A stretch of 5,627 bases of DNA from Candidatus Parcubacteria bacterium (GTDB taxonomy: Bacteria; Patescibacteriota; Minisyncoccia; Phycocordibacterales; Phycocordibacteraceae): the NCBI GenBank assembly GCA_027310925.1, contig DAICZX010000065.1, positions 1-5,627 on the forward strand, given 5' to 3'. Every line of letters starts with the position of its first letter. Position 1 is the first letter of the stretch. Positions 1-5,477 of this stretch are shown here, in pieces. Made by a program: the position numbers and the translations under genes. The notes beneath the pieces were generated by a model, which saw nothing but the letters and a program-made list of their open reading frames with translations, ran no database searches and was not told the DNA's origin.

Positions 1-3
1 CAT
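1..3 (-). other. Possible start codon of the next operon gene (perhaps rpsD), cut by the window edge
   Basis: An ATG on the minus strand sits at the very edge, 15 bp beyond the rpsK stop codon, and would be read out of the window. In most bacteria rpsK is followed by rpsD and then rpoA, so a translation-operon gene starting here would fit. Only the start codon is visible, so the identity rests on known gene order and not on sequence. It could equally be a chance ATG. Confidence 0.25.
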
Positions 4-18
4 ATGTCTGTACAAATA

Positions 19-453
19 TTACACACGACGAGGTTTGGGCGGACGTGGACCATTGTGCGGTATCGGCGTCACATCCTTGATTAACCGAATCTGAATTCCT
101 TTACTTGAAAAGGCACGTAGTACAGATTCGCGACCGGCACCGACCCCGCGGATAATGACCGACGCCTCTTTAAGGCCGATCATCATACCTTTTTCGCCGA
201 GAAATTCCCCAATCTTTGCTGCCGCGTAAGGTGTCGATTTTCTTGCACCGGAGAAACCGAGCGCGCCCGCGCTTGAAGAAACAATGGCATTCCCTTTCTC
301 ATCAGTAAGCAGAGCTTTAGTGTTGTTGAATGTCGCTTCGATGTGAAGAATGCCCTTCTCGAGATGTCGTTTAGTAGCTTTCGAGAGGGCACGTTCTTTG
401 CGCCCCTGGTCGAGACCTTTGCCGCTCTTTTTGATAATGCGTTTCTTTCCCAT
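19..453 (-). CDS. rpsK: 30S ribosomal protein S11 (uS11)
   Basis: S11 is a component of the 30S platform, where it binds 16S rRNA near the E site and helps form the mRNA exit region. The 144-residue product is a clear match to the family. It has an FNNT motif near residues 42-45, a GARKSTPYAA segment near 69-78, a GAGRES segment near 105-110 and the signature tail DVTPIPHNG (127-135) followed by RPPKPRRV to the end. The cysteine common in this tail (HNGC in E. coli) is proline here. It is about 15 residues longer than E. coli S11 (129), with the extra length in a basic N-terminal arm. The ATG is 6 bp after the rpsM stop, so the two are surely cotranscribed. No Shine-Dalgarno sequence is visible in that short spacer. 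The stop codon is TAA. Confidence 0.97.
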   Translation of the reverse strand: MGKKRIIKKSGKGLDQGRKERALSKATKRHLEKGILHIEATFNNTKALLTDEKGNAIVSSSAGALGFSGARKSTPYAAAKIGEFLGEKGMMIGLKEASVIIRGVGAGRESVLRAFSSKGIQIRLIKDVTPIPHNGPRPPKPRRV

Positions 454-459
454 AGTAAA

Positions 460-840
460 TTATGTTTTTTCAAGCGTTCGGCGACCAGATGTCATCGTCT
501 TGCGAACGTTGCCACGGCGCGTACGTGAATTCGTCTTGGTGCGCTGTCCACGTACCGGTAATCCGCGTGTATGTCGTTCGCCGCGTGCACAGCGAATGTC
601 CTTGAGTCGTTTTATGTTTTGTCCGATTTCGCGTCGCAATTCACCCTCGATGGTGAAGGATTCCGCGAGCGAACGTATTTTCTGTTCCTCATTGTTCGTG
701 AGTTCACTCCCTTTTCTAGTTGCGGCAATACCGACCGTGTCAAGAATCTCACGCGCACGGGTCATGCCAATGCCAAAAATGAGCGGCAGCGAATAGGCAA
801 GCTGTTTATCATCGGGAATAGTAACGCCAGCGATACGCAT
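460..840 (-). CDS. rpsM: 30S ribosomal protein S13 (uS13)
   Basis: S13 sits in the head of the 30S subunit, contacts 16S rRNA and the P-site tRNA, and forms intersubunit bridges. The 126-residue product starts MRIAGVTIP as expected and carries the helix-two-turns-helix segment around IFGIGMTRAREIL (21-33). It then has the long helix ending in IKRLKDIRCARGERHTRGLP and the strongly conserved VRGQRTKTNSRTRRG (96-110). A basic tail of about 16 residues follows, making it slightly longer than E. coli S13 (118). It begins 7 bp after the rpmJ stop and ends 6 bp before rpsK, as in the standard operon order. The region before the ATG is AT-rich with no clear ribosome binding site. The stop codon is TAA. 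Confidence 0.97.
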   Translation of the reverse strand: MRIAGVTIPDDKQLAYSLPLIFGIGMTRAREILDTVGIAATRKGSELTNNEEQKIRSLAESFTIEGELRREIGQNIKRLKDIRCARGERHTRGLPVRGQRTKTNSRTRRGNVRKTMTSGRRTLEKT

Positions 841-847
841 AAAATAA

Positions 848-964
848 TTAACCTTGACGCGCCTTGCGGCGTGGATTTTTTTTGTTAATACGATATAAAC
901 GCCCGCCGCGACGGACGAGCTGATCTCCTGATTGTTGGACTTTTATCGATGCACGGACTTTCAT
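848..964 (-). CDS. rpmJ: 50S ribosomal protein L36 (bL36), zinc-ligand-free form
   Basis: L36 is the smallest 50S protein and stabilises 23S rRNA folding near the peptidyl transferase and factor-binding side. This short gene reads as 38 residues, starting MKVRASIKVQQSGDQLVRR and ending NPRRKARQG. The start (MKVRAS), the RRGG turn and the RQG end are all typical. Its place between infA and rpsM confirms the call. The usual zinc ribbon ligands (Cys-x2-Cys, then Cys and His) are all missing: the matching positions are Gln11, Asp14, Asn27 and Arg32 or Arg33, and the protein has no cysteine or histidine at all. It therefore belongs to the C-minus type known from duplicated or zinc-independent L36 proteins. 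The gene starts 17 bp after the infA stop, has no evident Shine-Dalgarno sequence and ends in TAA. Confidence 0.93.
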   Translation of the reverse strand: MKVRASIKVQQSGDQLVRRGGRLYRINKKNPRRKARQG

Positions 965-981
965 CGTAGGTATTTTAAATA

Positions 982-1218
982 TTACGTTAATCGACGCACT
1001 ATCCTTGCCCGACCTCCATAAGGATCAAGCACCATATCCACTTGATCGCCAACCAGAACGCGAATGCGGTGCAAACGCATTTTTCCTGCGAGGTAAGCGA
1101 GCACGAGCCCTTCGGATCGCCCGTCCTCATCAGCAGGAACACGAACACGAAAGAGAGAATTCGGCAATATCTCTTCAACGATACCTACTGCCGTTTTAAT
1201 TTCTTCGTCGTCTTTCAT
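982..1218 (-). CDS. infA: Translation initiation factor IF-1
   Basis: IF-1 occupies the ribosomal A site during initiation and assists IF-2 and IF-3. The 78-residue product is a single S1-like OB fold. Family hallmarks visible are VGIVEEILPNSLFRV (11-25), the GKMR block (45-48) followed by HRIRVLVGDQVDMVL (50-64), and DPYGGRARIVRR (65-76) at the end. Compared with E. coli IF-1 (72 residues), the loop between the FRV strand and GKMR is about 6 residues longer and is rich in charged residues (PADEDGRSEG, 28-37). The loop after PY is about one residue shorter. It is the first gene of the translation cluster, 67 bp downstream of the membrane-protein gene, and has its own good promoter. The ATG at 1218 leaves the expected N-terminus; an ATG 11 bp upstream is out of frame and stops after four codons. 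Confidence 0.95.
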   Translation of the reverse strand: MKDDEEIKTAVGIVEEILPNSLFRVRVPADEDGRSEGLVLAYLAGKMRLHRIRVLVGDQVDMVLDPYGGRARIVRRLT

Positions 1219-1244
1219 TCGGAACTCATGCTGATGTGATTACT

Positions 1245-1273
1245 AATCTAGCAGGTGTCCAGAGAATCGTCAA
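1245..1273 (-). promoter_or_regulatory. Predicted sigma70-type promoter for the infA-rpmJ-rpsM-rpsK operon
   Basis: On the minus strand a TTGACG box (1273-1268, five of six matches to the -35 consensus) is followed by exactly 17 bp and then TAGATT (1250-1245, four of six matches to the -10 consensus). A TG dinucleotide one base before the -10 makes it an extended -10. Transcription would start near 1238, giving a leader of roughly 20 nt before the infA ATG. The box lies just after the stop codon of the upstream gene with no hairpin terminator between, so readthrough from upstream is also possible. This was found by eye and not tested. Confidence 0.6.
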
Positions 1274-1285
1274 CAAACAACAATG

Positions 1286-2506
1286 CTATGGATTGCCCAC
1301 TACGACTGAAATCGCGGATGGGTCTTGCGGAAATGTCTGTCTCCAGAACGGTCTGAGGATGATGACTGCACGTTTGACCTCCGGATAATTCGTTAGTGCC
1401 ACTTCAGCCTCTGAACGCGTCTTTCCGGCAACTGCTGCCGCAATACGACCCGGATCAACGGTATAAATAAACGAAACGGTGCCGGTAACCGTGAACGGGA
1501 ATGATGTCGCTTGTGGGTTCGGTATTCCGAAATCTGTAAGCAAGAGATTGCTGGAAGATGCGATCGTTAGTGGCTCACCTTGGTAACTGCTCAGACTCGG
1601 AATTGATGAAGCAATCGTATCCGCGAGCGCCGTGTCTGGAAAGACGACCGCTGTAATAGTTCCCTGCTCTTTCACGTCGACCATGCCGGTCGTTGACGAC
1701 GATACCGGCTCGAGTTCTTGAAATGTAGACGTTGCAGCGCCATTTAAGAGTAAGTAACCAGCGGGAACTTGTGTCTGAATACTTGCAAGCAGATCTGGAG
1801 TAAGGGCATTGATCAACGCGCCACGCGTTTCGGCATCGAGCGTTGGGTCTACGACAGGTACGGTTCCCGAGGCACCACCTGTCATAGCTTCTGTCGAACG
1901 TGCATACACTTTGCTCTCAAGCGGTGATCCGACGAATCCAGGAATGGTGAAAGAGGTCGGAGCGATATTATACGAGCTCCCCGCTTGATCGGCATAGACC
2001 ATTGCTGATACGCTGCCGGGTTTCGTAGGACTGCCGCCCGGTATCGTTACCCCTGCATGAATACGGAAGATGAGTCCAGATGCGGTTGCGAAACGAGTGG
2101 TCGCGATGAGCCGCTGAGCTTTTGTTTGCGTGTTGTAAATCGTAATCATGCCGGAAGCAGAGGAATGCACAACTTTTGAGCCACTCCCTTGAACGCTCTG
2201 TGTCGCTATTTTTTGTGCGCTTATGATCTCATATGGTAAGGTGCCGCTACTTTGGCTCGCTGTAAAAGAACTCTGAACCGCCGCAGAGACAGTATTCGGT
2301 GTGATCTCAACTGTAGCGCTTGAGAAGTAAAAAAGTGCGCCTATGGACACGGCGATGACGAGTAAGATGACAATAAACGTCGTGTAAGGAAACTTTGATG
2401 GTCGTTTGGAACTGCGAAGCGTCTTTTGATCTGATATCGTATGACTCTCTGATGATTCAATTTCTCTGCGACGAGACGGTGGAACAATGTCATTTATGGT
2501 ACGCAT
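1286..2506 (-). CDS. Membrane-anchored baseplate-J-like protein
   Basis: Precise function is unknown. The 406-residue product has a polar, basic cytoplasmic N-terminus (1-41), one strong transmembrane helix (about 42-63, rich in I, V, L and F) and a long extracytoplasmic part rich in Ser, Thr, Ala and Gly. There is no cleavable signal peptide, so it should be bitopic with its N-terminus inside. The external part has a beta-rich block with GMITIYNTQT (119-128), the RFATASGLIFR stretch (138-148) and VTIPGG (153-158). These resemble proteins commonly annotated as baseplate J/gp47 family in CPR genomes. A C-terminal module of the type GK-R-EAE-L-YPEVK-A-PFW--FP-D---I-V (361-403) also recurs in that group, as recalled and not searched. 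The upstream neighbour is a probable actin-fold protein, with a 53-bp gap. The name reflects homology; no phage tail context exists here. The stop codon is TAG. Confidence 0.72.
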   Translation of the reverse strand: MRTINDIVPPSRRREIESSESHTISDQKTLRSSKRPSKFPYTTFIVILLVIAVSIGALFYFSSATVEITPNTVSAAVQSSFTASQSSGTLPYEIISAQKIATQSVQGSGSKVVHSSASGMITIYNTQTKAQRLIATTRFATASGLIFRIHAGVTIPGGSPTKPGSVSAMVYADQAGSSYNIAPTSFTIPGFVGSPLESKVYARSTEAMTGGASGTVPVVDPTLDAETRGALINALTPDLLASIQTQVPAGYLLLNGAATSTFQELEPVSSSTTGMVDVKEQGTITAVVFPDTALADTIASSIPSLSSYQGEPLTIASSSNLLLTDFGIPNPQATSFPFTVTGTVSFIYTVDPGRIAAAVAGKTRSEAEVALTNYPEVKRAVIILRPFWRQTFPQDPSAISVVVGNP

Positions 2507-2513
2507 AAAAGGA

Positions 2514-2522
2514 AGTATATCA
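2514..2522 (-). promoter_or_regulatory. Predicted extended -10 promoter giving a leaderless or near-leaderless transcript for the baseplate-J-like gene
   Basis: The minus strand reads TGATATACT here: a TATACT box (five of six matches to the -10 consensus) preceded by TG and one base, which is the extended -10 form. No convincing -35 box lies at the usual distance, which extended -10 promoters can tolerate. Only 7 bp separate the box from the ATG at 2506, so transcription would start at or within a base or two of the start codon. This fits the lack of a Shine-Dalgarno sequence. It was found by eye in a short AT-rich stretch, so a chance match is possible. Confidence 0.45.
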
Positions 2523-2539
2523 GCTTATAGGGTACAAGC

Positions 2540-2555
2540 GCGAGTGTGCGAGTGT
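2540..2555. repeat. Two tandem copies of an 8-bp unit (GCGAGTGT)
   Basis: The octamer GCGAGTGT occurs twice head to tail in the 53-bp gap between the actin-fold gene and the membrane-protein gene, about 20 bp upstream of the predicted -10 box. It could be an operator half-site pair or simple replication slippage. It shows no dyad symmetry, so it is not a terminator hairpin. Two copies are too few for a strong claim. Confidence 0.5.
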
Positions 2556-2559
2556 GTAA

Positions 2560-3591
2560 CTATTTCTTTCCATCAAAAATCCGTTGCTGTCCATAAAGTG
2601 TCATAAGAAGCAATGACATATCGGGTAATACGGCACTCGTCTGTCGTACTAATCCAGTGATATGACCCACAAGAATCGGAACGACCTTTGGTGGATTATC
2701 CGAAAGCCAGAGTTTTTCGAGATTTGCCGTGCTAAACTTTTGCTGAAAGAAAGAAATATCTGGTTCGCGCGCAAGTAGAAGTATGGTACGCGGCAAGGGA
2801 TAGCTCTTCGCAAGTTCCGCAAGTTCCGCAGCAACGATATCCATCCAAGAATTATCCGCGTGGTCACCAGCCCCGGTCATGGCCACAAGAAGGCCTTTGC
2901 GCACGAGCGCAATAGAAGTCAAAGGTAGTGTCGTGTCGACGATGAGCACATCGTGTTCATGTGGAAACACTCTGCGTATCGCCTGATAACGCAACGAGCT
3001 ACTCGCGATGGGCAGGACACGCCTAGTATGATAAAGGCCCTGAAGAATCGATAAGACATCATGAGCAATTTTCTCATCAATGAGTGAAGTAAGGACGACA
3101 ATCGAAGCGCGGTGTGCCTGTTTCCCATATGGATCGCCAGTTTCGTACCCATTCAGGATAGTGCCAATAATGCTCTCATCGGCAAGAATTTTCCCAGGGA
3201 TAACGACATTGGTTTCTTCCAATTTTTTAACAGCCAAGCTCCTCGTGAAGAGGAAGGGGGATCTTTGTTCAATGTGTTCAATATGTACTGATGTTTTTTG
3301 CCACGGTGCGTCAATTGAAACAAGGATACCGTCTGCGGACCCGCTGCCGGTTACACGCATGAGGGCTGGAGCGCCTTCGCGAATTAGTGTGGCGCCAAGT
3401 ATTTGGAGTGCGCGAAACATGGCTCGCTCTCGAGATTCATTCTCCCGCACCTCAATTGGAAAACGTCGCGTGTAAAGCAACAAGGGCAACTCGTTCTCCA
3501 CATAATATGCATATGCTCCCGCGACCGAATTCGCACTGACATCTATAAGCACAATCGATTCCGTACGTTTCTTACTCCGGAAAAAATCCAT
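2560..3591 (-). CDS. Probable actin-like (PilM/FtsA-type, ASKHA fold) protein
   Basis: No named function can be given. The 343-residue product is soluble, with no signal peptide or transmembrane helix. Two segments resemble phosphate-binding loops of actin-like ATPases. Near the N-terminus there is a hydrophobic strand ending in an aspartate, IVLIDVSANSVAGAY (13-27). In the middle there is VLIVDTTLPLTSIALVRKGLL (215-235), similar in layout to the IVD-G---T-L-----G pattern of PilM, FtsA and EutJ-type proteins. A TGAGDHA turn (239-245) follows. The glycines usual in these loops are partly replaced, so ATP binding is uncertain. The ATG lies 4 bp after the alaS stop, so the two are cotranscribed, and the gene for a bitopic membrane protein follows. 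An actin-fold protein beside a bitopic partner recalls PilM and PilN, but this is inference. The stop codon is TAG. Confidence 0.55.
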   Translation of the reverse strand: MDFFRSKKRTESIVLIDVSANSVAGAYAYYVENELPLLLYTRRFPIEVRENESRERAMFRALQILGATLIREGAPALMRVTGSGSADGILVSIDAPWQKTSVHIEHIEQRSPFLFTRSLAVKKLEETNVVIPGKILADESIIGTILNGYETGDPYGKQAHRASIVVLTSLIDEKIAHDVLSILQGLYHTRRVLPIASSSLRYQAIRRVFPHEHDVLIVDTTLPLTSIALVRKGLLVAMTGAGDHADNSWMDIVAAELAELAKSYPLPRTILLLAREPDISFFQQKFSTANLEKLWLSDNPPKVVPILVGHITGLVRQTSAVLPDMSLLLMTLYGQQRIFDGKK

Positions 3592-3595
3592 GCGT

Positions 3596-5431
3596 TTATT
3601 CTAACACCGCCTTGATGCGACGAATGCCGGAAGAAGATGCCTCTTCTTTTAGAATGCGGAATCGCGCACCATTGGTACCAAGTTCAGCGGTATTGCGAAC
3701 ATGCGGACCACCGCAGAATTCTATCGAAAATGCTTCGGAGAAGCTCGGATCGGCCTCGGTCGCGCTTTTTGGTCCCACTGAATATACGCTTACTTGTTCT
3801 GGATAGTTCGCACCAAATTCGTGGTCAGCACCAAGTCTTTCGGCCTCGTCTTTTTTCATCACGATACGTGTGATTGGTAACGCCTCGATAATTTTTTCGT
3901 TCACGATCTTTTCCACCTTGGCTTTTTGTTCTGGCGTCATTTTTTGTCCATAAGAAAAATCGATGCGCAACCGTTCGCTTGTGATGTTACTGCCGCGTTG
4001 ATGCACGTCTGGACCGAGTACCATTTGAAGCGCCTTCAGCAAAAGGTGATGCGCAGTATGATAGCGTACGGTTTTTTCCATATGATCGGCAAGTCCGCCT
4101 GCGAACTTTTGTGCGGCACCTGTGCGAGAGAGAACACGATGTTTTTCCATTTGTTCTTGCACTGCACTGAGGTCAACCGAAACGCCACGCTCCGTAGCAA
4201 TTTCCATGGTGAGTTCCACGGGGAATCCATAGGTAGTGAACAACGTAAACGCATCCACATGATTCCCCATTTTCTCAAGCTCACGTAGACCATGTTCAAG
4301 CGTTTTCTTAAATTGGCGCTCCTCTTTCTCAAGTTCTTCACGAATAACTTCTGTTGCTTCCAATACAAATGAGTAAGTACCTGCGTACACCGCACCAAAT
4401 TCTTCTGAAATATCAGCAAGCACAGCATCCTTGATGCCGAGCTTTCCAACTTCACGAATGGATCGGCGGATAAGTCGGCGCAATACATAGCCCTGCTCGG
4501 TGTTGGATGGGCGAATGCCTGACGCAATGAGAAACGAGGCCGCACGTATGTGATCAAGGATGATACGGAATGAGCGCATTATGTGTGCACTGGAGCCATA
4601 GGGATTACCTGAACGCCTTTCAAGCATGATGCGCGCCGTATTGAATACATCAATGAGGAAAACATCTGGATCATTGCGTGTCGCCGCTACAAGGCGTTCG
4701 AGGCCGCCACCGAAATCGACATTTTTCATTGGCAGTTCCTTGAAGCTTCCATCCTGCTGTTTAATAAACTGCATGAAGACAGAGTTGCCGATTTCTATGA
4801 AACGGCCACAATCACAATTCGGGTGGCACTCTTCCCCGAATCTCACATCATGCGGTGTACCAAAATCGTAGAAAACCTCGGAATCTGGACCGCCGATCTC
4901 TCCTACAGGCATCTTATTTGGTACTCCTGCCCTGCTCCACCAATTTTTTCGTGCACCATAAGAAAATATATGGTCGTCAGCGATACCAATCGATTTCCAA
5001 ATCCCAACCGATTCCGCATCTACCATCATGCCGCTTTCTGCATCGCCGGAAAAAGTCGTTACGAAAAGTTTTCGCGAATCGAGCCCAAGCCCTTCGTCGC
5101 GGGACGTAAGGAACTCGAAAAGCCACGGCAATTGCTCTTTTTTAAAATAATCACCGAAAGACCAATTACCAAGCATTTCAAAAAAAGTCGTATGCCGATT
5201 ATCACCGATTTCCTCAATGTCTTCGGTGCGAAATGAGGTCTGCGAATTAACCAACCGCTTCCCCTCCGGATGCGGGAGTCCAAGAAAGTACGGCACGAGA
5301 GGTTGCATACCGCTTGAGATGAAGAGTGTCGTTGGATCATTCTCTGGCACAATAGGAGCCGAAGGAATGTGAACATGCCAGCGCTTTACGAAAAAATCGA
5401 TATAGCGTTTTCGTGCTTCCTCGAGAATCAT
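3596..5431 (-). CDS. alaS: Alanine--tRNA ligase, short form without the C-terminal C-Ala domain
   Basis: Class II synthetase that charges tRNA-Ala with alanine in the cytoplasm and edits mischarged serine and glycine. The start chosen is the ATG at 5431 (611 residues, MILEEARKRYIDFF), which matches the usual AlaS N-terminus. The open frame extends upstream to 5524, but that part would overlap the divergent peptidase gene. Visible parts are the catalytic domain with PSAPIVPENDPTTLF (23-37), the motif 2 region GDNRHTTFFEMLGNWSFGDYF (76-96) and motif 3 DFGGGLER (239-246); the tRNA-recognition domain with IRPSN (306-310) and GYVLRRLIRRSIR (314-326); and the editing domain with zinc ligands His458, His462, Cys573 and His577. 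It stops right after the editing domain, about 265 residues short of E. coli AlaS (876), so the DHHA1/C-Ala part is absent. A CHPNCDC cluster (202-208) sits in the catalytic domain. The stop codon is TAA. Confidence 0.95.
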   Translation of the reverse strand: MILEEARKRYIDFFVKRWHVHIPSAPIVPENDPTTLFISSGMQPLVPYFLGLPHPEGKRLVNSQTSFRTEDIEEIGDNRHTTFFEMLGNWSFGDYFKKEQLPWLFEFLTSRDEGLGLDSRKLFVTTFSGDAESGMMVDAESVGIWKSIGIADDHIFSYGARKNWWSRAGVPNKMPVGEIGGPDSEVFYDFGTPHDVRFGEECHPNCDCGRFIEIGNSVFMQFIKQQDGSFKELPMKNVDFGGGLERLVAATRNDPDVFLIDVFNTARIMLERRSGNPYGSSAHIMRSFRIILDHIRAASFLIASGIRPSNTEQGYVLRRLIRRSIREVGKLGIKDAVLADISEEFGAVYAGTYSFVLEATEVIREELEKEERQFKKTLEHGLRELEKMGNHVDAFTLFTTYGFPVELTMEIATERGVSVDLSAVQEQMEKHRVLSRTGAAQKFAGGLADHMEKTVRYHTAHHLLLKALQMVLGPDVHQRGSNITSERLRIDFSYGQKMTPEQKAKVEKIVNEKIIEALPITRIVMKKDEAERLGADHEFGANYPEQVSVYSVGPKSATEADPSFSEAFSIEFCGGPHVRNTAELGTNGARFRILKEEASSSGIRRIKAVLE

Positions 5432-5462
5432 AAGGAAAAGATAGCATGAGGCAAAAAATTCA

Positions 5463-5473
5463 TATACTATAGT
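5463..5473. promoter_or_regulatory. Possible overlapping divergent -10 boxes for alaS and the M13 peptidase
   Basis: The 46-bp gap between the divergent starts contains TATACT on the plus strand (5463-5468), 9 bp before the peptidase ATG. It also contains the perfect 8-bp palindrome ACTATAGT (5466-5473), which gives a TATAGT box on both strands. On the plus strand this would again yield a nearly leaderless transcript. On the minus strand it would give an alaS leader of roughly 28 nt. No good -35 box is visible at the right distance on either strand, so confidence is low. Confidence 0.35.
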
Positions 5474-5477
5474 GAAC

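Noticed and set aside
350..796. 148-codon open frame on the plus strand across rpsK and rpsM
   Set aside because: It is antisense to two certain ribosomal protein genes, is Arg- and Ser-rich as expected from the complementary strand, and matches no family.
1219..1285. Rho-independent terminator between the baseplate-J-like gene and infA
   Set aside because: No GC-rich stem followed by a T run was found. The gap is better explained by a promoter.
1286..2506. Phage tail or contractile injection system component
   Set aside because: There are no other tail, sheath or tube genes nearby. The protein is a membrane-anchored form typical of CPR genomes, beside housekeeping genes.
3080..3475. 131-codon plus-strand open frame opposite the actin-fold gene
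   Set aside because: It is a shadow of the minus-strand gene, with no start signal or family resemblance.
4036..4557. 173-codon minus-strand open frame inside alaS
   Set aside because: It lies in another frame of a well-supported alaS, and its sequence shows no recognisable domain.
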